Below are positions 1 to 9,112 of a DNA stretch of 64,000 bases, piece by piece (the first letter of the stretch is position 1; every line of letters begins with the position of its first letter). The stretch comes from Bacteroidales bacterium (GTDB lineage Bacteria > Bacteroidota > Bacteroidia > Bacteroidales > UBA932). The notes below the pieces were generated by a model, which had not been told where the DNA came from, searched no databases, and saw only the letters and a list, made by a program, of their open reading frames with translations. The position numbers and the translations under genes were made by a program. The stretch covers positions 1-64,000 of the forward strand of contig JAFZOU010000009.1 of the NCBI GenBank assembly GCA_017550525.1, written 5' to 3'.

Positions 1-1901
1 AGCGAACTGCCGTTTGATGGGTATATAAACCCTATTGCAGCAGTTGTTGTATTATGCGTTGCGCCCTTGTATTCTGGGTGGTGTGGCCTGTAATACCATT
101 CCATTGCCGGTGGAAGAACAAACTCTCCTGTATTATGGTAAGGGCAAGGATCTGTTTCAAGCCCGGCTTCAGGTACCGGGATATCTTCTGTTTCCGTGCA
201 GTCAGGGCCAGCAAGCATTCCTGACTGTGTGCACACTTTTGTCCAGTAAGTGCAGTTTGGCATCTCAAACCAGGCGGATTCAGCCGGCAGAAGGTTTAGT
301 ATATCAAACATTACAGGGCCGGCTGTACGTGCACCTGTGAGCCCTGCAACTCCCTGACCCTGAGCATTTCCGGCCCATACACCTATAGTATAAGTTGAGG
401 TCATTCCCACTGCCCATGCATCCCTGAATCCATAGCTGGTCCCGGTTTTCCAGGCTGCTTTTCTTACGGATCTTATCAGGCGCCAGTCAAGTTCGTCAGG
501 GCGGTTTACTTCCTTGAGTGCATCAAGTGTATACCATGCCGAAAGGCTCTCAGAGGCCTCTAGGGCCATGTTTGAGTACATTTTTGTGACCTCATCGAGG
601 CGACATTCTCCACCTCCAAGAATTAGTGAGAGGCCATAGTGTGATGCATCATTTTCTAAGGTAGAGATGTTACTTTTTCTCAACACCTCAAGGAACTTTG
701 GTACGCCATATTCTTGAAGCAAAAATACTGCAGGAATATTTAGGGAGCGTGCCAGGGCGTCATCTGCGTGTACTGCTCCATAGTACTGGTGATCAAAGTT
801 TTGGGGTGCAAATCCGCTCAGGTTAATAGGTATATCCGGTAACAGCGTCCGAGGGAGTATCGTCCCTTCTTCAAGTGATGCTTTATATAATACTGGTTTA
901 AGTATGCTGCCAGTGGACCTTAGCGATGATGCAACATCAACATCTACTCCGTTGCGTTTCCTGTCTTTAGATGTATTGCCTACATATGCTATTATTTTTC
1001 CGGTCTTATTATCTATTACAACTGCTGCCATATCAGCTATACCTTCTTCTGCAAGGTCATCGCTGCGGCGGTTGCACACTTCCTCTACCGCCTTTTGTAG
1101 TGTGTATTGTATTCCTGTTCTTGTCCTTTCTCCTTTTTTACAGTGCTCAATATAATGCCTGGCATAGCTGGGGAGTTGAAGTGGTGCTTCAGGTAGAGGT
1201 TCTTCGAGTGATGCCTCAAGTGTCTCCTTGTTGATGTATCCTTTTTCACATAGTCTTTCCAGGAGTCTGTCTCTTTTTTCTTTAAGCTGTATCCTGTTCT
1301 TTCCCGGATGCATTGAGGCAGGTGAGTTTGGAAGTATTGCAAGTGTTGCTGATTCTGCCCATGAGAGTTCATCGGCTGGGCGTCCAAAATACCTCCACGC
1401 TGCAGCTTCAAGGCCAACTACGTTGCCGCCGAATGGAGCATGTGATGCGTAGAGGGCAAGTATCTTTTTCTTTGAGTATCTCAGTTCCAGCCGAGTTGCC
1501 TGAACAGCTTCAATGATTTTCTGCCAGATTGTGCGCTCCTTTCCGCGGGAAAGGCGTATCACCTGCATGGTGATTGTGGATCCACCGCTTACAGTATGGC
1601 CTTCCTTTATATTATCTTTGAATGCACGTCCAATGGCTAGGATATCTACCCCCGGGTGCCACCAGAACCTCTTGTCCTCAAACTGTACCAAGGCAGTGGC
1701 AAAACGCTCCGGAACGGCATCGGCCGGGGGAAACCGCCACTGCCCGTCGTCCGCAATCCTTGCGCCCAGGAGTTCTCCCTCGGCGCTTTCAACAACAGTG
1801 GAATAAACTGTCCCTTTGAAAAGCTGGCGTGGCAGGCAAAGCAGCCACGCCAGAAACAGCGTGGCTGCCGAACCAATAATCCACAGTCTTCTCTTAGTCA
1901 T
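1..1901 (-). CDS. pbpC: Penicillin-binding protein 1C (partial, runs off left edge)
   Basis: Bifunctional peptidoglycan glycosyltransferase/transpeptidase anchored in the inner membrane and acting in the periplasm. The ATG at 1901 overlaps the end of the macroglobulin gene. After a short basic start and one membrane helix (about residues 5-22) comes a GT51 domain with the EDKRFWWHPGVD motif (catalytic Glu at about residue 75) and GGSTITMQ. The transpeptidase domain has SILK (Ser about 332, Lys about 335), SLN and KTGTS (Lys about 485). The last codons in the window, ending near FIYPSNGS, resemble the start of the C-terminal Ig-like domain of PBP1C. At least 633 codons are present; the family is usually about 770-800 residues, so the end lies outside the window. 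The macroglobulin-PBP1C pairing is a known arrangement (yfhM-pbpC in enterobacteria). Confidence 0.93.
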   Translation of the reverse strand, partial: MTKRRLWIIGSAATLFLAWLLCLPRQLFKGTVYSTVVESAEGELLGARIADDGQWRFPPADAVPERFATALVQFEDKRFWWHPGVDILAIGRAFKDNIKEGHTVSGGSTITMQVIRLSRGKERTIWQKIIEAVQATRLELRYSKKKILALYASHAPFGGNVVGLEAAAWRYFGRPADELSWAESATLAILPNSPASMHPGKNRIQLKEKRDRLLERLCEKGYINKETLEASLEEPLPEAPLQLPSYARHYIEHCKKGERTRTGIQYTLQKAVEEVCNRRSDDLAEEGIADMAAVVIDNKTGKIIAYVGNTSKDRKRNGVDVDVASSLRSTGSILKPVLYKASLEEGTILPRTLLPDIPINLSGFAPQNFDHQYYGAVHADDALARSLNIPAVFLLQEYGVPKFLEVLRKSNISTLENDASHYGLSLILGGGECRLDEVTKMYSNMALEASESLSAWYTLDALKEVNRPDELDWRLIRSVRKAAWKTGTSYGFRDAWAVGMTSTYTIGVWAGNAQGQGVAGLTGARTAGPVMFDILNLLPAESAWFEMPNCTYWTKVCTQSGMLAGPDCTETEDIPVPEAGLETDPCPYHNTGEFVLPPAMEWYYRPHHPEYKGATHNTTTAAIGFIYPSNGSS

Positions 1902-4900
1902 TTGCACTCACCACTGCCACGCCGTCAGGAGTGCTGGCGGTGATAGCGGGCTCATACATGGCCTGGCATACGGTTGCGGGCATTACAAAGCTGCCCTCGT
2001 ACGCAGTGCGTAGGCCGATAGAGAACGTCTTGAACCTTCCGGCAGGCAGGCCGAAGAACCAATCGGCCCTGGTGTCACGGATGTCAAGGTGGTCATAGCC
2101 GTCTTCTTCCGTAACGGCACCGGTGAGGCGGTCGTTGATGATTTCCCAGCCGGAAGGAATGGAGAGGCTCAGTGCTAGGGACTCCAGTGCGCGGGCAGGG
2201 GAGATGTTGGTGACTTTGATCACAGCCTTGAAGCGTGTGCCCTGTGCTAAGTTCTGGGGATTAAGCACCTTGCCTTCTTCGGACACATACTTCACCTCAA
2301 GTTTGAGACCGTTGGAAAGGGCCTTGCTCCTTGGCTCACGTGAGACGGTGAGAAGTGTGCCGTAGAGCCTGCCTTCGGTTGTGTTTTCCACCTTCTTCTC
2401 GTTCTGCTTCACGGAGAGTGCGCTTCCTGGCACCTTGTCATAAAGAGTTCTATATGCTACGGCAGTAAAGGCGCTTTCCTGGGTTGATAGCTCGAAGCCG
2501 GGCAGCTCTTCAGAAGCAAGAGCCAGGGCATCGGCAATCCTTTCAGTGCGCACAAGAGCCTCAAGGGCTACCATCCTGTCGCGTGTGGATGTTCCAAAAG
2601 TGATATTGTATGGCTCGTATTCCGGGAACTCTTTTGCTATGCCTTCAAGGAGGGCATCGGCCTGGGCTTTCTTGCCGGAGATGGCATATGCGCTTGCCAG
2701 CATCCAACGGGCGCGTTCTCCAAGTTTTCCGGATTCCTTCAGGCGGTTCATGGAAGAGAGGTTTGGCTCACCGGCAAGAGCAAGGGTGTACAGTCTGTAT
2801 GCCTCGTCCAACTGAGGGAACCAGTCTTCTCCAAGCAGCCTGTAGGCCTGGCTCATCTTCTTCTCAAAACTCTTCCAGGATTTGATGACTCCGGAATTCA
2901 CGGTATAGCCTTCCTTCCCGGCAAGAGTAAGGAAGTGTCCGGCCATTGAAGATACCCAAGGATCGCTCTTTCCACTGCTCCAGTAGGCAAAGCCGCCATC
3001 CTGGTTCTGTCTTGCGTAGAGGGTCTGGATAAGTTCCGGGATAAGGGCTTTTGCATCGGCCTGATCCTGGGCTCCAAGCATAGGCAGGAGACTGAGGATG
3101 GTAATGCCCCTTGCCGATAACTGCTCTCCGCAACTGTAAGGATATTGTTTCATATCTAAATACAGTTTACTTGCATCAAGGGCGGGGAAGCCTGCAAGCT
3201 GAACAGTGGAGCCTTCAGGAATATCACGGGACTGCCCCTTCTCAAGGATAAAGCGTTCAACCTTTGTTACCTCAGGATAAGGGTTCTGGACGGTGAGGGC
3301 AATTGTCTCTGATGCTTTGTGCCCGGAGCCGGATGCATCAACGGTAATGTGAGTAACGCCTTCTCCGTTTGCCTTAAGGCCAAAGCTTACAAGCTTGTCT
3401 CCCTTTCCGGAAAAGCTTAGTTTCTGGGTAGAAGGGCCGATAATACTTGCGGGGCCATCGGCCTTGATGCTGACAGCTGCCTCCTTCACTCCGTCTTCCA
3501 TTGCAAAGACGTTGACTGGAACCTTCACTTCCTCTCCATTTCCAAGGATGCGGGGAAGGGTGGTAACAACCATCAGAGGATTCTGTACGGTGACAGTCTT
3601 TTCTGCGTTACCATACGCGCCGTCATGGGCGGCAATGAGCATTACGCGGACGCTTCCTATATACATTGGAAGTTTCAATTTCAGAATATCGGTTCCCTTG
3701 GCCTTGAGGGTCCTGGGTTCCACGAACAGGACGGCGGGATTGAAGCGATTGTCTTTGCGGGCACTCTTAATGGCGTCCTCATCTCCGCCGATAGCGGCAA
3801 GCGGGGACAGTTTAGCGCCGTATGCCCCTATCACCTGATCATAGAGGTCCCAGGTCTTTACGCCAAGGGCTTCGGGCCTGAACATCCTGCTCCAGGGATC
3901 CGGAGTCTTGAATGCGGTAAGGTCAAGAAGGCCCTCGTCCACTATGGCAAGAGTGTATGTCATGGGCTTTCCATTCTTTTCGGAAACCTTTACCGTGAAC
4001 TCTTCCTCCGGGTGAAGGATATCAGGAATTGTTACAGAAGGAGCAAGATGGGAGCCTGGATTCTCTACATTTACCCGCTGGACGCCATAGAGCCTTATGG
4101 GCAGATCGTTGGCGCTGTTTCCATATGGCTGGAGCAGAGTGATGTTAATATAGAAGTTAGGCGCCATTTCAGGCGTAATGCTTATTTCATAGGGAGTATC
4201 ATTTTCATGGGTCTTTACCCAGCTTCTGGAAATGATTCCACTGGCATTTTCTAATGATACAAGGGCCCGGCCATTCCTTGCTCCAGGTATGTACACTGTG
4301 GCTTTTTCTCCTACTGTATAGGAAGGTTTATCCGTAGAGAAGGTAATCATTGTGAGGGTCTCAGGGTCCTTCCTGGATGCCCTTCCACGGTACTCTGGCC
4401 AGTCAAATGTTACAAAATTACCAGTAACATGACCACTGCCCGTGTCACGTGCCAGAATGAGGTACCTACCCCATTCTGGATATTCCTCATGCACAGTGAA
4501 TGAAACATCGGTGTTACCACTAACAACATTTCCGTTAGCAATTTTCTTCACAGAGTTGCCTGAAACGTATGCCTCAAGGTCTCCACCAGGGTTGTCCCAC
4601 CACCAGTTCCAGCCCACTTTGTACACTGCATATTCAATTCTGCGCCCTTTGATTCTGTTACCGTTGGCATCAACGGATGCTATTTTGAATACCTGGTCTG
4701 TGTCAGTCTCAAGATACTCTCCCTCTGGAACCTTAAGTCCAACATATGCACTGAAAGGAGAGTAAGGAAGAGTTTCCGTTGTGAAACTCTCATCGCCTCC
4801 GGGTTCCTCTACGGATGTCACTACTGTTGCCTGTAGCATGCCGGGAGCACTCTGGGCAAGCGGGAGCTGCACCTGCGTGGCGAAGTTACCCTGTGCGTCC

Positions 4901-6990
4901 ATACGGCCTTTGTAAAGGTCATACTCCGCGCTGGTGAACTGGCTTGCCGGGTTATTGAAGGTATAATTTTCAAATCCCTTGAATGCGGTGCTCCTAACCT
5001 TTTTCAAAGTAATCTGAGCCCGTACATTATTTCCTCCGGCTACTCCTCCGGTCAACCAGCTGGCATTAGTCTTAACCGTTATCTTCTCCCCGGCCTGAAG
5101 GATGTCGGGATAGGAAGTGTTTATCTTGAGTCTGTTGGGTTTTATTGTTTCAATATGTAAAGTCTTGTGGAAACTGCTTCCTCCAACCTTGAGGTATGCA
5201 TTCCAGTAACCGGTGGGATCTTCGGCCTTTGTAGGAATGGCAAAACTGTAGAAACCGTCGGTTCCCTTACGGACGTACTTTGCGTAGAACTGGCCTTCGG
5301 GGGTGTATACTTCAAGTGTGGCGGGGTGTCCTTCCGGGAGGGACTTGTTTTTATCGGCCACTAATGCCGTTACATGGAGGGTATCTCCAGGGCGCCATAC
5401 GCCCCGCTCTCCGTAAATGAAACATTTGAGGCCCTTGCTGATGGTCTCTCCTCCAACGTCAAAACGGCTGAGGGAGCGCTCGTTACCATCGGTCACCTTG
5501 AGATATGCCGTGCTGCCGCCGGCCTTGGCAACAACTGCAAATGGCTTGCGGGCTACGGGAAGTTCTGCAAGGCCGTTACCGTCAGTGCTTGCTTTTGCAA
5601 GGCTCTGGAGCTGGAAGTCAAATACTTCAATCTTTGCTTTTGAAACAGGCTGCGCGGTAATGAGGTCTGTGGCGGCAATCCAGATGCGGTCTCCGCCCGC
5701 ATACTCTGCCATAAGGCCAAGGTCGCTGGAAATGAGCTGTACGGCGGGGAAGCGGTCGCTGTCCATGTAGTAGGACGGCTTGGAAGGGTCATCGGACTCT
5801 TTCCAGTTATATTCCTCCCAGTTGTAGTCATTATCCCAGTAGTAGCTGTTGGGGGAGTCCCAGATTGCTTCATCGGCCTCAGAGGGCTTTCCTGAAGGAG
5901 CAGTAGGACTGCACATGTATTCCTGACCGCCCCAGAGGCTCTGATCCTGACGGAAGCTTATCCTGATGCGGTAGATAGCGCCGGGCTCCTGCTTGAAAAG
6001 ACCGCTTAGGTCTATGGAGTGGGTGTTCCATTTGTGAAGGTCCTTGGAAGCGTCCAGGGGAACGTCTCCCTTGTAGATAAGCCTTCCGCTGCGCCTTAGG
6101 GAGCTTCGGCCGTTAAGGTCGTTGTCCTGGAGGAAGGCAAGGACGTTCTTCTCATAAATCTTTATTACGCGTACTTCCACGGCGCCAAGATTCACGGCGC
6201 GGAAGGGGAGGATGAGGGCCTCCTTGTCCGGGAGGATATTACCCCGCAGGGGAATCTCCACTGCCGGCTTATCCTGGTTCTGTCCGAACGTACGGGAGAA
6301 AACCTGCCCCAGGGTATTGCCCGCGGCGTCTTTCAGAGCCTCGTCAATTGTGAGGATCAGTTCTTCCTTTGCACCTTCAAAGTGCACGTTGATTATGTTG
6401 TCATTCACCTGAATGTAACTCCTTGCGGCGCCGGAGAGTTCCACAAGACCCTTCACCTTTGCATTCACGGGCTCTCCGCTAAGGACAACCTCAATGCGGC
6501 CGGGTAGCAGGGAAACTTTCTTCACACGGAATGCATTTCCGTTGTCCTCTTCTTCCGGTTCATCTACATGCTCAGGAGCGCCCTTCACGGTGATGGGGAA
6601 GACAAACTCCTCCGGAGCGTCTTTCAGTACCTTTCCAAGGGCAAAACTGATGCTGTAGCTTTTTCCTACAGTCAGTTTTTCCGGAGTGTAGGTTACGGAA
6701 GTTGAACTATCCCAAAGCACGGTTCCCTCAGTCTTAGGGTTGGTTGTGAAAAGGCCCTCAGTGGGCATCTCCGCTGCATCTTCCATGAGGTCTATGCGGA
6801 TCACGGCATCCTCGGTGACAATGCCTCCGGTGTACGCCTTGATGTACGGCGCAAAGTCCTCTGCGCTGGGAGTCTGGGCCTTATTGCCGCCGTTTCCGCA
6901 GCCGCAGAGCCCAAAGGCCACCATTAACCCTGCCAAAAGCAGTGCACTGTTTGCCGCCCAACCCGCGGCGCGTGGAGATAAGTAACTCAT
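1894..6990 (-). CDS. yfhM: Alpha-2-macroglobulin family lipoprotein
   Basis: Large periplasmic protease-trapping lipoprotein of about 1,700 residues, the normal size for bacterial alpha-2-macroglobulins. It has a signal peptide ending in a lipobox-like FGLCGC, a long series of macroglobulin beta-domains, and the intact thioester motif CGEQ (Cys at about residue 1287). After that come a helical thioester domain with repeated short alpha hairpins and a C-terminal receptor-binding-like domain. A conserved thioester implies covalent capture of attacking proteases, as in E. coli ECAM (family knowledge). Two starts are possible: ATG at 6990, which I prefer, or an upstream in-frame TTG at 7008 that has AAGGAG six bases before it. 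The stop overlaps the start of pbpC, so the pair is probably translationally coupled; PBP1C would repair wall damage while this protein traps the protease. Confidence 0.93.
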   Translation of the reverse strand: MSYLSPRAAGWAANSALLLAGLMVAFGLCGCGNGGNKAQTPSAEDFAPYIKAYTGGIVTEDAVIRIDLMEDAAEMPTEGLFTTNPKTEGTVLWDSSTSVTYTPEKLTVGKSYSISFALGKVLKDAPEEFVFPITVKGAPEHVDEPEEEDNGNAFRVKKVSLLPGRIEVVLSGEPVNAKVKGLVELSGAARSYIQVNDNIINVHFEGAKEELILTIDEALKDAAGNTLGQVFSRTFGQNQDKPAVEIPLRGNILPDKEALILPFRAVNLGAVEVRVIKIYEKNVLAFLQDNDLNGRSSLRRSGRLIYKGDVPLDASKDLHKWNTHSIDLSGLFKQEPGAIYRIRISFRQDQSLWGGQEYMCSPTAPSGKPSEADEAIWDSPNSYYWDNDYNWEEYNWKESDDPSKPSYYMDSDRFPAVQLISSDLGLMAEYAGGDRIWIAATDLITAQPVSKAKIEVFDFQLQSLAKASTDGNGLAELPVARKPFAVVAKAGGSTAYLKVTDGNERSLSRFDVGGETISKGLKCFIYGERGVWRPGDTLHVTALVADKNKSLPEGHPATLEVYTPEGQFYAKYVRKGTDGFYSFAIPTKAEDPTGYWNAYLKVGGSSFHKTLHIETIKPNRLKINTSYPDILQAGEKITVKTNASWLTGGVAGGNNVRAQITLKKVRSTAFKGFENYTFNNPASQFTSAEYDLYKGRMDAQGNFATQVQLPLAQSAPGMLQATVVTSVEEPGGDESFTTETLPYSPFSAYVGLKVPEGEYLETDTDQVFKIASVDANGNRIKGRRIEYAVYKVGWNWWWDNPGGDLEAYVSGNSVKKIANGNVVSGNTDVSFTVHEEYPEWGRYLILARDTGSGHVTGNFVTFDWPEYRGRASRKDPETLTMITFSTDKPSYTVGEKATVYIPGARNGRALVSLENASGIISRSWVKTHENDTPYEISITPEMAPNFYINITLLQPYGNSANDLPIRLYGVQRVNVENPGSHLAPSVTIPDILHPEEEFTVKVSEKNGKPMTYTLAIVDEGLLDLTAFKTPDPWSRMFRPEALGVKTWDLYDQVIGAYGAKLSPLAAIGGDEDAIKSARKDNRFNPAVLFVEPRTLKAKGTDILKLKLPMYIGSVRVMLIAAHDGAYGNAEKTVTVQNPLMVVTTLPRILGNGEEVKVPVNVFAMEDGVKEAAVSIKADGPASIIGPSTQKLSFSGKGDKLVSFGLKANGEGVTHITVDASGSGHKASETIALTVQNPYPEVTKVERFILEKGQSRDIPEGSTVQLAGFPALDASKLYLDMKQYPYSCGEQLSARGITILSLLPMLGAQDQADAKALIPELIQTLYARQNQDGGFAYWSSGKSDPWVSSMAGHFLTLAGKEGYTVNSGVIKSWKSFEKKMSQAYRLLGEDWFPQLDEAYRLYTLALAGEPNLSSMNRLKESGKLGERARWMLASAYAISGKKAQADALLEGIAKEFPEYEPYNITFGTSTRDRMVALEALVRTERIADALALASEELPGFELSTQESAFTAVAYRTLYDKVPGSALSVKQNEKKVENTTEGRLYGTLLTVSREPRSKALSNGLKLEVKYVSEEGKVLNPQNLAQGTRFKAVIKVTNISPARALESLALSLSIPSGWEIINDRLTGAVTEEDGYDHLDIRDTRADWFFGLPAGRFKTFSIGLRTAYEGSFVMPATVCQAMYEPAITASTPDGVAVVSAND

Positions 6991-7006
6991 AATCAAAATG
7001 TTATTC

Positions 7007-7040
7007 AAAAACGTCTCCTTGTTTTTGCTTAGACGTTTTT
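7007..7040 (-). terminator. Hairpin between the C-S lyase and macroglobulin genes
   Basis: A perfect 10-bp inverted repeat, AAAAACGTCT / AGACGTTTTT, with a 14-nt loop lies just after the lyase stop codon. On the minus strand it ends in a T run, so it can act as an intrinsic terminator for the DUF3737/lyase operon. The loop and right arm also contain the AAGGAG sequence that precedes the alternative TTG start of the macroglobulin gene, so it could influence translation of that gene as well. Confidence 0.55.
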
Positions 7041-7061
7041 ATATAAATGTATATAAATCAA

Positions 7062-8261
7062 CTATTTAGCTCCACGGGCGGCAAACGAGGCCAGCCCGTC
7101 CCTGAGCCTTGACAGTCCTTCCAGCAGCGTACTTCGCGGGCAGGCTATGTTAAGGCGCATGAAGCCTTCCCCGGCTTCACCATATATTGTGCCAGTGCTC
7201 AGCACCAGCCCATGATTCAGCCTCAGGTGCTCCCCAAGGGCCTCGCTGCTTATATCATACGCCCTGCAGTCCAGCCACATGAGATATGTGCCTTCAAGCG
7301 GAGGGGCCGATACAAGTGGCAACTCATCTTCAAGGAAGCAGTACACAGTGCGGGCGTTGTGCCAAAGGTATTCACGCAGCTCATCAATCCAGGGACCGCC
7401 CTCCCCGTATGCTGCCTGCAGGGCAGTGGCGCCAAACACATTCACGTCACAGCACTCATTGTCATTGATGGCGCGGTCCATCTTGGCCAGTACCTCAGGT
7501 GAAGCGGCGTATATGTTTGCTATCTGTATTCCTGCAAGGTTGAACGGCTTTGTGGGAGAGAAGCAAGTTACGGAATTTAAAACATATTCCTCCGGGAGAG
7601 TAGCCCAGGGAGTGTAGTCATGCCCGGGATATGTAAGCTCGCAGTGAATCTCATCTGAGACTACAAATACATTGTTACGTAAGCAGATCTCCGCCATCCT
7701 CAGCAGTTCTTCCCTTGTCCATACACGGCCAACAGGATTGTGAGGGTTACAAAGAAGCAGCACCCTGGACTCTCCAGCAAGCTTCTCCAGCAGATCCCAG
7801 TCTATGGTATAAAGGCCATTCTCATAGTGCAGCGGACATGAAGCCTGGATGCACTTGTTATTGCGGATGGCGGGGAAGAAGGCGTTGTAGCATGGAGTCA
7901 TCACAATCACCTTGTCTCCCGGTACCGTCATGGCCTTGATAGCGGCGGAATAAGCCGCAATGACTCCGGTTGTTGGAACTATGTTCTTGCGGGAAATACC
8001 CTTCCAGCCGTGCCGCTTGGAAAACCAGCGGTTCATAACAAGGAAGTAGTTGTCTGGCAGCAGTTCATACCCAAATACACCGTGGTCCAACCTCTTCTGA
8101 AGCGCGGCCCGGATTTCCGGTGCAACCTCAAAGTCCATATCGGCCACCCAAAGCGGCAGCGTTCCGGGATAGAGGTCCCACTTTACGCTCTCCGTACCCT
8201 TACGGGACGGGCAAGTATCAAAATTGTATTTCACAGTTTCCGGGTGCTTTGATGTTTTCAT
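7062..8261 (-). CDS. MalY/PatB-type PLP-dependent C-S lyase (aminotransferase class I/II fold)
   Basis: Cytoplasmic pyridoxal-phosphate enzyme of 399 residues. The start resembles MalY/PatB (NFDTCPSRKGTESVKWD) and the body has the class I aminotransferase signatures LCNPHNPVGRVW, VVSDEIHCELTYPG and FSPTKPFNLAGIQ, whose Lys is the expected PLP Schiff-base residue. Members cleave cystathionine or cysteine conjugates (beta C-S lyase) to pyruvate, ammonia and a thiol; a true aminotransferase role cannot be excluded. The first 44 bases lie inside the end of the DUF3737 gene, so the two are co-transcribed. The length matches the family. Confidence 0.88.
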   Translation of the reverse strand: MKTSKHPETVKYNFDTCPSRKGTESVKWDLYPGTLPLWVADMDFEVAPEIRAALQKRLDHGVFGYELLPDNYFLVMNRWFSKRHGWKGISRKNIVPTTGVIAAYSAAIKAMTVPGDKVIVMTPCYNAFFPAIRNNKCIQASCPLHYENGLYTIDWDLLEKLAGESRVLLLCNPHNPVGRVWTREELLRMAEICLRNNVFVVSDEIHCELTYPGHDYTPWATLPEEYVLNSVTCFSPTKPFNLAGIQIANIYAASPEVLAKMDRAINDNECCDVNVFGATALQAAYGEGGPWIDELREYLWHNARTVYCFLEDELPLVSAPPLEGTYLMWLDCRAYDISSEALGEHLRLNHGLVLSTGTIYGEAGEGFMRLNIACPRSTLLEGLSRLRDGLASFAARGAK

Positions 8262-9060
8262 CCAGGATAACCTCCCCTATACTTCCAGCTTTGATAAAGC
8301 CTGAACGGGGATTCTTCACGGAGACAATGTGGCCTTGGACCGTAGCCTGCACTGAACTGTACTCAAACGCAAGGTCTGCGTCCGGCTCAAAAATGCAGTC
8401 TTCCAGGATAAGATTCTCACAGTAGCAAAGGGGCTGGGTTCCGCCAATACGGCAGCGTACAAGGTGCAGGTTTTTGGAGTACCAGGCCAGGAATTCTCCG
8501 TTAATTACGGAATCATAAACCGTGATGTTCTCGCTTTCCCAGAAGGCATCCTTTGTCTGGAGGTTGGCGTTACGTATAACCGCGTTCTTCACATATTGGA
8601 AGGAGTAGTTGCCGTAAAGCGTATACCCGTCAATGTCTATGTTCTCAGAATGCATGAAGATGTAATTGGCATCTGATGTTTCAAAATTGCGGATTTTGAT
8701 GTCCCTGCAGTCCCAGAAAGTTTCCTGGGCCATGGGCATCTTCACATTTTCAAGGTACACGTCAGAGATGCGCCTGAACATCTTGGGAGCTTCCACCAGG
8801 GTGTCATACATGCGGCAGCCGCGGGTGTACCATAGCGCCGCGCGGGCGCCCTCCTGGAAGATGCAGTCCCGGATGGTAAAGCCGTCGCACTCCCAGAAAG
8901 GATACTTTCCTGCAAACTCGCAGTTAACCGCCTCAATGTTTGCGCATTCCTTGAGACTGGATTCTCCGGGGCCTATCTTGACTCCCTCCAGCCTTAGCCC
9001 GTCCTTTCTGCAATACAGCGGACGTTCTCCTTCAAAATATTGGTTTTTGATTGTCTCCAT
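8218..9060 (-). CDS. DUF3737 family right-handed beta-helix protein
   Basis: A 280-residue cytoplasmic protein recognisable as DUF3737 from its start (NQYFEGERPLYCRKDGL) and its run of short repeats of about 20 residues built on Asn/Asp-rich turns, for example FTIRDCIFQEGARAALWYT and ENITVYDSVINGEFLAWYS. This pattern suits a right-handed parallel beta-helix. No signal peptide is present and the molecular function of the family is not known to me. It is the first gene of an operon with the C-S lyase, has its own TATATTTG promoter element, and is divergent from the CotH-like gene across 52 bases. Confidence 0.85.
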   Translation of the reverse strand: METIKNQYFEGERPLYCRKDGLRLEGVKIGPGESSLKECANIEAVNCEFAGKYPFWECDGFTIRDCIFQEGARAALWYTRGCRMYDTLVEAPKMFRRISDVYLENVKMPMAQETFWDCRDIKIRNFETSDANYIFMHSENIDIDGYTLYGNYSFQYVKNAVIRNANLQTKDAFWESENITVYDSVINGEFLAWYSKNLHLVRCRIGGTQPLCYCENLILEDCIFEPDADLAFEYSSVQATVQGHIVSVKNPRSGFIKAGSIGEVILDENIKAPGNCEIQF

Positions 9061-9067
9061 AACACTA

Positions 9068-9075
9068 CAAATATA
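9068..9075 (-). promoter_or_regulatory. -7 promoter element for the DUF3737 operon
   Basis: On the minus strand this reads TATATTTG, matching the Bacteroidota consensus TAnnTTTG, 7 bases upstream of the ATG at 9060. No good TTG -33 box is seen. It faces the plus-strand element at 9100-9107. Confidence 0.55.
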
Positions 9076-9099
9076 CTAAACCTTTTCGGAAAAAGTAAG

Positions 9100-9107
9100 T
9101 ATATTTG
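9100..9107 (+). promoter_or_regulatory. -7 promoter element for the CotH-like gene
   Basis: TATATTTG, a match to TAnnTTTG, ends only five bases before the ATG at 9113. A start site at the usual distance would fall at or next to the start codon, so the mRNA is probably leaderless or nearly so. No clear TTG -33 box is visible. Confidence 0.55.
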
Positions 9108-9112
9108 CACTA

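Noticed and set aside
1..340. Short open frames at the left edge on both strands
   Set aside because: They are shadows of pbpC, whose reading frame continues without stop to the window edge and keeps PBP1C-like sequence.
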